From Streptomyces albireticuli (GTDB lineage: Bacteria > Actinomycetota > Actinomycetes > Streptomycetales > Streptomycetaceae): 64,000 nt of DNA. Below are positions 33,259-41,488 of this stretch, one piece after another. The notes beneath the pieces are model-generated. The model ran no database searches. It had not been told where the DNA came from and saw only the letters and a program-made list of their open reading frames with translations. The stretch spans positions 6,047,501-6,111,500 of the forward strand of contig NZ_CP021744.1 of NCBI RefSeq assembly GCF_002192455.1. The letters are read 5' to 3'. The number at the start of each line of letters is the position of its first letter. Position 1 is the first letter of the stretch. The translations under genes were made by a program, and so were the position numbers.

Positions 33259-34317
33259 ATGGGTCGAATGAGGCTCGGAATCAACCTCGGCTACTGGGGC
33301 GCCGGGATGGACGCCGACAACCTCGCGGTCGCCCGCGAGGCCGACCGGCTGGGCTACTCGGTCTGCTGGGCCGCCGAGGCGTACGGCTCGGACGCCCCCA
33401 CCGTGCTGTCCTGGGTCGCGGCGCAGACCGAGCGGATCGACATCGGATCGGCCATCTTCCAGATCCCGGCCCGTACGCCCACGATGACGGCGATGACCGC
33501 GGCCACCCTGGACTCCCTCTCCGGCGGCCGCTTCCGGCTCGGCCTCGGCGTCTCCGGCCCGCAGGTCTCCGAGGGCTGGTACGGCGTGAAGTTCGACAAG
33601 CCGCTCGCCCGCACCCGCGAGTACGTGGACATCGTCCGCAAGGCCATGTCCCGCGAGCGCGTCACCCACGACGGCGACCACTGGACGCTGCCGCTCCCCG
33701 GCGGCCCCGGCAAGCCCATCAAGCTGACCGTCCACCCGGTGCGTGAGCGCGTTCCGCTCTACATCGCCGCCATCGGCCCGAAGAACCTGGAGCAGACCGG
33801 CGAGATCGCCGACGGCGCCCTCGTCGTCTTCTTCGCCCCGGAGCACGCCGAGGAGACCACGCTCGGCGCGATCCGCGCGGGCCGTGAGAAGATCGGCAAG
33901 ACCCTCGACGGCTTCGACCTCGCCCCGAGCGTCTCCATCGCGGTCGGCGACGACGTCAACGCCCTCGCCGACATCTTCCGCCCGCACACCGCCCTCTACG
34001 TCGGCGGCATGGGCAGCGCCAAGCAGAACTTCTACAACAAGCTCGCCCAGCGCATGGGCTACGAGAAGGCCGCCGCCGAGATCCAGGAGAAGTACCTGGC
34101 CGGTGACAAGGCCGGCGCCGCGGCGGCCGTACCGCGCGAGCTGATCGACTCCACCACCCTGCTCGGCCCCGTGGAGCGCATCGCCGACCGGATGCAGGCC
34201 TACGCCGACGCGGGCGTCACCACGCTGTCGCTGCTGCCCGCCGGGTTCACCCTCGACGAGCGGATCGCCGCCCTGCGGGCCGGCGTCGAGGCGATGGAGC
34301 GCGCCGGCCTGGCGTAG
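33259..34317 (+). CDS. LLM class F420-dependent oxidoreductase
   Basis: A 352-residue TIM-barrel protein of the luciferase-like monooxygenase superfamily. The N-terminus LGINLGYWGAGMDADNLAVA, WAAEAYGSDAP, SLSGGRFRLGLGVSGPQVSE and PLYIAAIGPKNLE are typical of actinobacterial F420-dependent LLM enzymes. It would use reduced or oxidised F420 in a hydride transfer; the substrate is unknown. AGGGGAG precedes the ATG. A perfect palindrome lies in the leader, suggesting tight regulation. Confidence 0.88.
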   Translation: MGRMRLGINLGYWGAGMDADNLAVAREADRLGYSVCWAAEAYGSDAPTVLSWVAAQTERIDIGSAIFQIPARTPTMTAMTAATLDSLSGGRFRLGLGVSGPQVSEGWYGVKFDKPLARTREYVDIVRKAMSRERVTHDGDHWTLPLPGGPGKPIKLTVHPVRERVPLYIAAIGPKNLEQTGEIADGALVVFFAPEHAEETTLGAIRAGREKIGKTLDGFDLAPSVSIAVGDDVNALADIFRPHTALYVGGMGSAKQNFYNKLAQRMGYEKAAAEIQEKYLAGDKAGAAAAVPRELIDSTTLLGPVERIADRMQAYADAGVTTLSLLPAGFTLDERIAALRAGVEAMERAGLA

Positions 34318-34607
34318 CGGAGGGAAACCTGCGGCCGTGGTGGGGGCTCGGGGTGTCTTCCCCGCCACGGCCGGTACAGAACACAACGCCCGTACGCGCG
34401 CGGGGTTACGCGCCGAGGCCCCGGAATCCCGTGCGAGCCGCCACCGCGGCTCCACCCGTTCGGCCCAGCGGCCGTCACCTCCTGTTGCCGACCCGTCCGC
34501 CGGGTACTTGACTTTCACCTCGCGGGGCACACGCGGACACACGCAACCGCGCGCGAAACATGCGAAACGCGCGTAACCCGTGCCGCGGACGCAGGGAGGT
34601 GACGCCC

Positions 34608-35396
34608 ATGCTCTCGGCCAGGAGCCTGTTCCAGGAGATCCTCGACGACGACGAGTCCTACCGGCTCTTCTGCTCCATCGCCGCCAGCGGCGAGGCGCAG
34701 GGCGGCTGGGAGAACGGCAGGATCGCGGCCCGCGTCCCCGGCACCCAGCGCGCGCTCGCCCCGAAGATCGCCCGGCACGGCGCGGACGAGGACAAGCACG
34801 GGCGGATCTTCAACGCCCTGCTGCGCAAGCGTGGCCTCGACCCGGTGCCCGTGCCGCCCGAGACCGACTACACGATGCTCCTGGAGCGCGGCGGCATCGG
34901 CCTCGCCCACGCCCTGCTGCGCGGCGACGAACCGCTGACCGAGCGGGACATCGTGGTCTACCTCGCGCACAGCCGCGTCACCGAGCAGCGCGCCGCGGAC
35001 CAGATGCGGATGCTCACCGCCCACTTCGGCGAGCACCCCGAGGTCGGCAAGGCGATCAGGATGATCTCGCACGACGAGGACAACCACCTCGCGTACTGCC
35101 ACGAGGAGCTGCTCCGGCTGGCCCGCGCCGGACACGGCCGGACCATCCGGGCCGTCCTGCGCGAGAGCGCCCGCGCCGAGATCCGCGTCCACAGGGACGT
35201 CAGCCTGGCCGTGATGGCGCGCATGGGTGCCCTTCTCGGGTGGTCCGGGCGGAAGGCCCTGGTGCTGTCCCTCGGTATCCGGGCGGTGTACCTCCGCGAG
35301 CGGCTCTTCGGGTGGCGCCGGATGGTCACGCTGAGCCCGCCCGCGCGCCGTGACCCGCTGGGCGGCCCCGCCACCTCGGCGGCCGAGTTCGCCTGA
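34608..35396 (+). CDS. Ferritin-like-fold protein
   Basis: A 262-residue helical protein with two ExxH-type iron-ligand motifs: ADEDKHG (Glu-Asp-Lys-His) and SHDEDNHLAYCHEE (Glu-Asp-Asn-His), plus acidic ligands in LDDDESY and RVTEQRAADQ. This is the arrangement of a di-iron ferritin-like four-helix bundle. The C-terminal 60 residues (GLLG/SLGIRAVYLRERLF region) are hydrophobic and basic, perhaps membrane-associated. GGGAGG lies upstream of the ATG at 34608. The function is unknown; oxidase or iron handling is possible. The 290-base gap before it contains no gene. Confidence 0.7.
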   Translation: MLSARSLFQEILDDDESYRLFCSIAASGEAQGGWENGRIAARVPGTQRALAPKIARHGADEDKHGRIFNALLRKRGLDPVPVPPETDYTMLLERGGIGLAHALLRGDEPLTERDIVVYLAHSRVTEQRAADQMRMLTAHFGEHPEVGKAIRMISHDEDNHLAYCHEELLRLARAGHGRTIRAVLRESARAEIRVHRDVSLAVMARMGALLGWSGRKALVLSLGIRAVYLRERLFGWRRMVTLSPPARRDPLGGPATSAAEFA

Positions 35397-35424
35397 GCGG
35401 GAAGCGGGAAGCGGGAAGCGGGAA
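35397..35424. repeat. Four tandem copies of GCGGGAA
   Basis: Four uninterrupted 7-base units (gcgggaa) start two bases after the stop codon of the ferritin-like gene and continue as gcgagg. The short array is a likely slippage hotspot. The rest of the gap to corA (to 35514) is purine-rich and has no gene. Confidence 0.85.
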
Positions 35425-35514
35425 GCGAGGCAATAGAGGGAGCAGAGGGAGCGAGGCGGCAGGGGCGCGCACGGACTCCGGGGCCCGCCCCGGCAAGCCC
35501 GCCCCCGGCCCGCC

Positions 35515-36507
35515 TCAGAGCCAGCCGCGTCGCTTGAAGTAGCGGTGCAGCCAGAACACCAGCCCCGCCATGAGCAGCACGACCGCCGGATAGCCCCACG
35601 GCTGGTGCAGCTCCGGCATGTGGTCGAAGTTCATCCCGTAGACGCCGGCGACCATCGTCGGCACCGCGGCCATCGCCGCCCACGCGGAGATCTTGCGCAT
35701 GTCGTCGTTCTGCTGGACGCCCATCTGCGCCAGGTGGGCCGACAGTATGTCCGTCAGCAGCCGGTCCAGGCCGTCCACGGACTCGTTCGCCCGCGTCAGG
35801 TGGTCGCCCACGTCCCGGAAGAACGGCCGCGCGGGTTCCGGTACGAACGGCACGCCCGCCCCCGACAGCCGCGCCATCGGGTCGGTCAGCGGCCACGAGG
35901 CCCGCCGGAACTCCATCACCTGCCGCTTGAAGGAGTAGATCCGCGAGGCCGTGTTCCGGGTGTCGCCGCCCACCGGCGCGAACACCTCCGCCTCCAGCTC
36001 CTCCAGGTCCACCTGGAGCTCGGCGGCCACCTCGATGTAGTGGTCGACGACCGCGTCGCTCACCGCGTACACGACCGCCGACGGGCCGTGCCGCAGGACC
36101 TCCGGGTCCTCCTCCAGCCGCCGGCGCACCTCGGCGAGCGGGGCGCCCTCGCCGTGCCGGACGGTCACCACGAAGGAGTCGCCGAGGAAGAGCATGAGCT
36201 CGCCGGTGGTGACGGTGTCCGCGGCGTCGTCGTAGACGACCGGCTTCAGGACGACGAACAGCGAGTCGTCGTACACCTCCAGCTTGGGCCGCTGGTGGGC
36301 CTTCAGCGCGTCCTCCACGGCCAGCGGGTGCAGCCCGAACTCGCTGGTGACCAGCTCGAATTCCTTCTCCGTCGGCTCGTGCAGCCCGATCCACAGGAAC
36401 GAGCGGCCGTCGGCCCGCGCCTCGTCCAGCGCGTCGGAGAAGTCGGCGGGGCCCTCGGTGCGGCGTCCGTCCCGGTAGATAGCGCAGTCCACGATCACGG
36501 AGGGCAT
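35515..36507 (-). CDS. corA: CorA-type magnesium/cobalt transporter
   Basis: A 330-residue protein. The large cytosolic domain (FLWIGLHEPTEKEFELVTSE, HPLAVEDALKAHQRPKLEVY) is followed by two C-terminal membrane helices. The pore motif YGMNFDHMPEL is present (GMN at 291-293), and the C-terminus is basic (HRYFKRRGWL), all diagnostic of CorA. It works as a pentamer in the membrane for Mg2+ uptake. The ATG at 36507 is chosen because an upstream extension is proline/arginine-rich and not conserved. It diverges from the histidine phosphatase at 36654. Confidence 0.92.
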   Translation of the reverse strand: MPSVIVDCAIYRDGRRTEGPADFSDALDEARADGRSFLWIGLHEPTEKEFELVTSEFGLHPLAVEDALKAHQRPKLEVYDDSLFVVLKPVVYDDAADTVTTGELMLFLGDSFVVTVRHGEGAPLAEVRRRLEEDPEVLRHGPSAVVYAVSDAVVDHYIEVAAELQVDLEELEAEVFAPVGGDTRNTASRIYSFKRQVMEFRRASWPLTDPMARLSGAGVPFVPEPARPFFRDVGDHLTRANESVDGLDRLLTDILSAHLAQMGVQQNDDMRKISAWAAMAAVPTMVAGVYGMNFDHMPELHQPWGYPAVVLLMAGLVFWLHRYFKRRGWL

Positions 36508-36653
36508 TCTGCCGCCGATCGGCCCCGAGTACACCGCGCGGTGGTCGGCGGGCGGGCGCGGACGGGGGCGAACCGGACTCCGCAGCCCGGCCCCGGAGCC
36601 GGGTTCGCCACCGGCCGGGACGGGCCGCACGGCCCCGACGTAGGCTGGCGGCC

Positions 36654-37358
36654 ATGCCCACGCTGATCCTTGTCCGGCACGGCCGGTCCACCGCCAACAC
36701 CGGGGGCGTGCTCGCCGGCTGGACCCCCGGCGTCGCCCTGGACGAGCGCGGCACCGCCCAGGCGGCCGCCCTCCCGGACCGGCTGGCCGGGCTCCCCCTG
36801 GCCGCCGCCGTCACCAGCCCGCTGCAACGCTGCCGGGAGACCCTGGCGCCGCTCCTCGCCGCCCGCCCGGACCTGCCCCTGCACACGGACGAGCGCATCG
36901 GGGAGTGCCACTACGGCGACTGGTCCGGCCGCAAGATCGCCGAGCTGGTCGACGAGCCGCTGTGGGAGGTCGTCCAGCGGCATCCCGGTGCCGCCGCCTT
37001 TCCCGGTGGCGAGTCCGTGCGCGCCATGCAGGCGCGCGCCGTGGACGCCGTGCGCGACTGGAACGCCCGGATCGAGGAGGAGCACGGCGCCGACGCCGTC
37101 TACGTCATGTGCTCGCACGGCGACATCGTGAAGTCGCTCGTCGCCGACGCCCTCGGCCTGCACCTCGACCTGTTCCAGCGGATCGCCGTCGACCCCTGTT
37201 CGGTCACCGCCATCCGCTACACCCGGCTGCGGCCGTTCCTGCTGCGCCTCGGCGACACCGGTGAGCTGCGCGGCCTCGCCCCGCACACGGAGCCGGCGGC
37301 CCCCGCCGAGGGGTCCGAGGCGGACGGCGTCGTGGGAGGCGGGGCGGGGGCACCGTGA
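36654..37358 (+). CDS. Histidine phosphatase family protein (phosphoglycerate-mutase-like)
   Basis: A 234-residue protein beginning PTLILVRHGRSTAN, with the phosphorylated histidine in RHG, the second Arg in SPLQRCRET, Glu in GECHYGDW, and the second His in MCSHGDIVKSL. It matches the actinobacterial MSMEG_4193-type phosphomutase family. The substrate is unknown. The C-terminal 25 residues are a low-complexity Gly/Ala/Pro tail. It heads a run DUF3090, SCO1664-family and mshC on the same strand. Confidence 0.9.
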   Translation: MPTLILVRHGRSTANTGGVLAGWTPGVALDERGTAQAAALPDRLAGLPLAAAVTSPLQRCRETLAPLLAARPDLPLHTDERIGECHYGDWSGRKIAELVDEPLWEVVQRHPGAAAFPGGESVRAMQARAVDAVRDWNARIEEEHGADAVYVMCSHGDIVKSLVADALGLHLDLFQRIAVDPCSVTAIRYTRLRPFLLRLGDTGELRGLAPHTEPAAPAEGSEADGVVGGGAGAP

Positions 37359-37471
37359 TCGCCCAGCGCAGTAGGGTGGTGGCGCGGCTCCGTCCGCCTC
37401 CCCGCGCGTGAGCAGCATCCGGAACAGTTACTTCCGCACCACTCCACCACCGAAGCAAATGGAGCAGGACG

Positions 37472-38062
37472 TTGTCCCGTCAGGTGTTCCTCTATGACCC
37501 GCCGGACCGTTTCGTCGCCGGTACGGTCGGGCTGCCGGGTCGCCGTACCTTCTTCCTCCAGGCCTCCGCGGGCGGCCGTACCACCAGCGTGGCCCTGGAG
37601 AAGGCCCAGGTCGAAGCGCTCGCCGAGCGGATCGACGAGCTGCTGGACGAGGTCGTCCGGCGCACCGGCGGCAACGCCGCGGTGCCCGCCGTGGCCCCCG
37701 CGGAGCTCGCCGACACCGGGCCCCTGGAGTCCCCCGTCGAGGAGGAGTTCCGGGTCGGCACCATGGCCCTGGCCTGGGACGGCGACGGACAGCGCATGAT
37801 CGTGGAGGCGCAGGCCCTCGTCGAGCTGGCGGCGGACACCGACGAGGACCTGGTCGAGGCCGAGGAGCGGATGCTCCAGGACGAGACGAACGGTCCGCCG
37901 ATGCTGCGCGTCCGGCTCACCGGCACCATGGCACGGGCCTTCGCCAAGCGTGCCCTGGAGGTCGTCAACGCCGGCCGTCCGCCGTGCCCCCTGTGCAGCC
38001 TGCCGCTCGACCCGGAAGGACATGTATGTCCGCGCCAGAACGGATACCGCCGCGGAGCGTGA
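37472..38062 (+). CDS. DUF3090 family protein
   Basis: A 196-residue protein, SRQVFLYDPPDRFVAGTVGL at the start and a C-terminal zinc-knuckle-like CPLCSLPLDPEGHVCPRQNG. DUF3090 is an actinobacterial family of unknown function that is nearly always followed by an SCO1664-family gene. The start is an unusual TTG at 37472, supported by GGAGCAGGA upstream and by the family N-terminus. Its last 37 bases overlap the next gene. Confidence 0.88.
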   Translation: MSRQVFLYDPPDRFVAGTVGLPGRRTFFLQASAGGRTTSVALEKAQVEALAERIDELLDEVVRRTGGNAAVPAVAPAELADTGPLESPVEEEFRVGTMALAWDGDGQRMIVEAQALVELAADTDEDLVEAEERMLQDETNGPPMLRVRLTGTMARAFAKRALEVVNAGRPPCPLCSLPLDPEGHVCPRQNGYRRGA

Positions 38063-38949
38063 GCCCGCAGGAGCTGCTCGCCAAGGGTGAGCTGACGGTA
38101 CGCGGGCAGGTCCGCGGGGCGTCCAACGCCGTCCTGTACTGCACGGTCGAGTACGACGGGGTCAGCGCCGCCTGCGTCTACAAGCCGGTGGCCGGCGAGC
38201 GGCCCCTGTGGGACTTCCCCGACGGGACGCTCGCCCAGCGCGAGGTCGCGGCCTACGAGCTGTCCGAGGCCATGGGCTGGGGCCTGGTCCCGCCCACGGT
38301 GCTGCGGGACGGCCCGTACGGGGAGGGCATGTGCCAGCTGTGGATCGAGGCACCGGAGACCGCCGGGACGGCCGGGGAGACGGCTGAGGCCGCCGCGGGC
38401 GCCGGGAGCGCGGCGGGCCCGGCGGGCCCGGGGCCGGCGGCGGAGGCCTCCGAGGGCGGCCCGCTGCTCGCCCTGGTCGACGGCGACGAGCCCGGCGAGG
38501 GCTGGAAGGCCGTGGGCTTCGCGGAGGTGGGCGGCCCGGGGGAGGAGCGCACCGCGCTGCTCGTGCACGCCGACGACGTCCGCCTGCGGCGGCTCGCCGT
38601 GCTCGACGCGGTGATCAACAACGGTGACCGCAAGGGCGGCCACCTGCTGCCCGCCGCGGACGGCCGGATCTACGCCATCGACCACGGTGTGACCTTCAAC
38701 GCGGACGACAAGCTGCGCACCCTGCTGTGGGGCTGGGCGGGTGAGCCGCTGACCGAGGAGGCCCTCGACGCCCTGCGGCGACTTTCGGCCGATCTGGCCG
38801 AAGGCAGCCCCCTTGCCGCCCGGTTGGCGGAGCTCATCACACCGGCCGAAATCCAGGCGCTCCGCGCGCGTGTCGCGGACCTGCTGCGGACCGGGCGGCA
38901 CCGTGAGCCGAGCGGTCAGTGGCCCGCTATTCCCTGGCCACCGGTCTGA
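38026..38949 (+). CDS. SCO1664 family protein (PI3/PI4-kinase-like fold)
   Basis: A 307-residue protein. GQVRGASNAVLYCTVEYDG is the start of the family domain. VYKPVAGERPLWDFP carries a lysine in a kinase-like position, VLDAVINNGDRKGGHLL resembles the catalytic loop (NNGDR), and IYAIDHGVTFN the metal-binding loop (DHG). The family is annotated as phosphatidylinositol-kinase-like, but no activity is established. An Ala/Gly-rich insertion (residues about 108-145) interrupts the domain. It overlaps DUF3090 by 37 bases and precedes mshC, suggesting a link to mycothiol metabolism by context only. Confidence 0.85.
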   Translation: MSAPERIPPRSVSPQELLAKGELTVRGQVRGASNAVLYCTVEYDGVSAACVYKPVAGERPLWDFPDGTLAQREVAAYELSEAMGWGLVPPTVLRDGPYGEGMCQLWIEAPETAGTAGETAEAAAGAGSAAGPAGPGPAAEASEGGPLLALVDGDEPGEGWKAVGFAEVGGPGEERTALLVHADDVRLRRLAVLDAVINNGDRKGGHLLPAADGRIYAIDHGVTFNADDKLRTLLWGWAGEPLTEEALDALRRLSADLAEGSPLAARLAELITPAEIQALRARVADLLRTGRHREPSGQWPAIPWPPV

Positions 38950-39061
38950 TCCACTCCGGTCCGCGCCGGAAACGGGCTGATGCACACCGGGCGGGGCAAG
39001 CGCAAGAGGGCCTGTTCGGCCAACACCCGAGTCCGGTTCGTATCCGGAACACCCGTCCGGT

Positions 39062-39067
39062 TACGCT
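39062..39067 (+). promoter_or_regulatory. -10 element of a leaderless mshC promoter
   Basis: TACGCT lies 7 bases before the mshC ATG, placing the transcription start at or next to the A of the start codon. No Shine-Dalgarno sequence is present upstream. This suggests that mshC has its own leaderless promoter within the run of genes. Confidence 0.5.
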
Positions 39068-39074
39068 TCTGAAC

Positions 39075-40304
39075 ATGCATGCCTGGCCCGCTTCTGAGGT
39101 ACCCGCCCTGCCTGGCAGTGGCCGCGACCTCCGGATCCACGACACCGCGACCGGTGGACGGGTGACCCTCGTCCCCGGCCCCGTCGCCCGTATCTACGTC
39201 TGCGGAATCACGCCGTACGACGCCACCCACATGGGGCACGCGGCGACCTACAACGCGTTCGACCTCGTGCAGCGCGTGTGGCTCGACACCAAGCGGCAGG
39301 TTCACTACGTCCAGAACGTCACGGACATCGACGACCCGCTGCTGGAGCGCGCCGTGCGGGACGGCGAGGACTGGACCGCGCTCGCGGAGCGCGAGACCAC
39401 CCTCTTCCGCGAGGACATGACCGCCCTGCGGATGCTCCCGCCCCAGCACTACGTGGGCGCCGTGGAGTCGATACCGAAGATCGTCCCCCTGGTGGAGCGC
39501 CTGCTCTCCGCCGGAGCCGCCTACGAGCTCGAGGGCGACATCTACTTCTCCGTCGCCGCCGACCCCTCCTTCGGCGCGGTCTCCGGTCTCGACGCCGAGG
39601 CGATGCGGCTGCTCTCCGCCGAGCGCGGCGGCGACCCCGACCGCCCCGGCAAGAAGAACCCCCTCGACCCCATGCTGTGGATGTCCGCCCGCCCGGGCGA
39701 GCCCAGCTGGGACGGCGCCTCGCTCGGCCCCGGCCGCCCCGGCTGGCACATCGAGTGCGTCGCCATCGCCCTCGACCACCTCGGCATGGGCTTCGACGTC
39801 CAGGGCGGCGGCAGCGACCTCGTCTTCCCGCACCACGAGATGGGCGCCTCGCACGCCCAGGCGCTCACCGGCGAGCACCCCTTCGCCAAGACGTACGTCC
39901 ACGCCGGCATGGTCGCCCTCGACGGCGAGAAGATGTCCAAGTCGCGCGGCAACCTCGTCTTCATCTCCAAGCTGCGCCGGGACGGTGTCGACCCCGCCGC
40001 GATCCGGCTGGCCCTGCTGGCCCACCACTACCGCGCCGACTGGGAGTGGACGGACGCCGTCCTGACCGAGGCCGTCGAGCGCCTCGCCCGCTGGCGCGCC
40101 GCCGTCTCCCGCCCCGACGGCCCGTCCGCCGACGCCCTGGTCGAGGAGGTCCGCGAGGCCCTCGCGGACGACCTCGACGCACCGCGGGCGCTGGCCGCCA
40201 TCGACCGCTGGGCCGCGGCCCAGACCGCCGACGGCGGTACGGACGAGGGCGCGCCCGGCCTCGTCTCCCGCACCGCGGACGCGCTGCTCGGCGTCGCGCT
40301 GTAG
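39075..40304 (+). CDS. mshC: Cysteine--1-D-myo-inosityl 2-amino-2-deoxy-alpha-D-glucopyranoside ligase
   Basis: A 409-residue class I aminoacyl-tRNA-synthetase-like enzyme of mycothiol biosynthesis, joining cysteine to GlcN-inositol with ATP. It has VCGITPYDATHMGHA (zinc Cys43 and the HMGH ATP motif) where CysRS has its HIGH motif, a second zinc site WHIECVAI with HHEMGAS, and EKMSKSRGN (about 285). These differ from true CysRS in the THMGH region and shorter length. It acts in the cytosol, after MshA/MshB and before MshD. The ATG at 39075 has a leaderless-type promoter. Confidence 0.95.
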   Translation: MHAWPASEVPALPGSGRDLRIHDTATGGRVTLVPGPVARIYVCGITPYDATHMGHAATYNAFDLVQRVWLDTKRQVHYVQNVTDIDDPLLERAVRDGEDWTALAERETTLFREDMTALRMLPPQHYVGAVESIPKIVPLVERLLSAGAAYELEGDIYFSVAADPSFGAVSGLDAEAMRLLSAERGGDPDRPGKKNPLDPMLWMSARPGEPSWDGASLGPGRPGWHIECVAIALDHLGMGFDVQGGGSDLVFPHHEMGASHAQALTGEHPFAKTYVHAGMVALDGEKMSKSRGNLVFISKLRRDGVDPAAIRLALLAHHYRADWEWTDAVLTEAVERLARWRAAVSRPDGPSADALVEEVREALADDLDAPRALAAIDRWAAAQTADGGTDEGAPGLVSRTADALLGVAL

Positions 40305-40320
40305 CCGTACGAGGCATGGC

Positions 40321-40420
40321 GGCGCCGGTCGTGACCGGCGCCCGCCGACCCGCCGTGGCCGGTCGGCGGGCGGTCGCACCGTCCTTCAGGGGGCGCTCCC
40401 CATCGGGGAGCGCCCCCTTT
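40321..40420. terminator. Terminator cluster after mshC
   Basis: Three stems follow the mshC stop: GGCGCCGGTC/GACCGGCGCC (40321-40342), a CCGCCGACC/GGTCGGCGG stem (about 40342-40369), and the strong GGGGGCGCTCCCC-ATC-GGGGAGCGCCCCC (40389-40417) followed by TTT. The last is a classical intrinsic terminator. Confidence 0.8.
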
Positions 40421-40514
40421 CGTCCGCCCGGATCCGCGTGTGGGGCGGGTTCGGCGGGTAGGGCTGTGCTTCCGTGATCCCGGTCACTCTCCACGCCTCG
40501 GAAGGACGCACACC

Positions 40515-41477
40515 ATGGCAGGCTCCCTCGCACGCCGAAGACTGCTCGGGGCCGCCGGCGCGGCGCTCGGCGCGGCGGCCGTCGCAGGACCTCTGGCGTC
40601 GCCGGCCCGTGCCCAGGCCCCCTGGCCCACCCGCTTCCCGCTGCCCGACGGCTTCCGGCCCGAGGGCATCACGACCGGCCCCGGGCCGTACGCCTGGTTC
40701 GGCTCGCTCGGCGGCGGCTCGCTCTATCGCGCGAGCCTGGCCACGGGGCGCGGCAGGGTCGTCACCACCGGCAGCGACACCCCCACCGTCGGCCTCAAGT
40801 CGGACCGCCGCGGCCGGCTCTTCCTGGCCGGCGGCCCCACCCGGCAGCTGCGCGTGGTCGACGGCCGCGCCGGCCGCACCCTCGCCACGTACGAGGTGGG
40901 CAAGGCGCTCACGGTCGTCAACGACGTGGTGCTCACCCCCGGCGGCGCCTGGTTCACCGACTCCACCCGGTCCCAGCTCTACGGGCTGCCGTTCGGCCCG
41001 CGCGGCGAGCTGCCGCACGCCCGCGACATCGTCACCCTGCCGCTGAAGGGCGAGTGGGCCGAGGCCCCGGACAACGGCTTCACCACCAACGGCATCGAGC
41101 GCACCCCCGACGGGGCGGCGCTGCTCGTCATCAACGTCTTCGCGGACGGCGGCACGCTCTTCCGCGTGGACCCGCGCACCGGGGACGCCCGCCGCGTCGA
41201 CCTCGGCGGCAGGAAGCTGCCCGACGGGGACGGCGCCCTGCTCCTCGGCCGCACGCTCTACGTCGTCCAGCAGATCCAGAACGCCGTCGACGTCTTCCAC
41301 CTGGACGCCACCGGCCTGCGCGGCCGCGCGGTGGCCAGGATCACCGACCCGCGCTTCCGGATCCCGACCACCGTGGCCGCCTTCCGCGACCGGCTCTACC
41401 TCCCCAACTCGCGCTTCAACGAGGAGCAGACGCCGGACATGGAGTACGACGCCGTGGCGGTGCCGCGGGTGAGGTAG
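40515..41477 (+). CDS. Tat-exported SMP-30/beta-propeller protein
   Basis: A 320-residue protein. A twin-arginine-type signal (SLARRRLLGAAGAALGAAAV, cleavage after ARAQA) is followed by propeller repeats such as GFRPEGITTGPGPYAWFGSL, GLKSDRRGRLFLAGG, VNDVVLTPGGAWFTDS and TTNGIERTPDGAALLVINV. These match the SMP-30/gluconolactonase/strictosidine-synthase-like fold, in which lactones or phosphotriesters are hydrolysed with a bound metal. The specific substrate is unknown. GGAAGGA precedes the ATG. It converges on the regulator at 41489. Confidence 0.82.
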   Translation: MAGSLARRRLLGAAGAALGAAAVAGPLASPARAQAPWPTRFPLPDGFRPEGITTGPGPYAWFGSLGGGSLYRASLATGRGRVVTTGSDTPTVGLKSDRRGRLFLAGGPTRQLRVVDGRAGRTLATYEVGKALTVVNDVVLTPGGAWFTDSTRSQLYGLPFGPRGELPHARDIVTLPLKGEWAEAPDNGFTTNGIERTPDGAALLVINVFADGGTLFRVDPRTGDARRVDLGGRKLPDGDGALLLGRTLYVVQQIQNAVDVFHLDATGLRGRAVARITDPRFRIPTTVAAFRDRLYLPNSRFNEEQTPDMEYDAVAVPRVR

Positions 41478-41488
41478 GCGCGCCGTCC

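Noticed and set aside
35397..35424. Tandem repeat as a CRISPR array
   Set aside because: Units are 7 bases without spacers and no cas genes are present.
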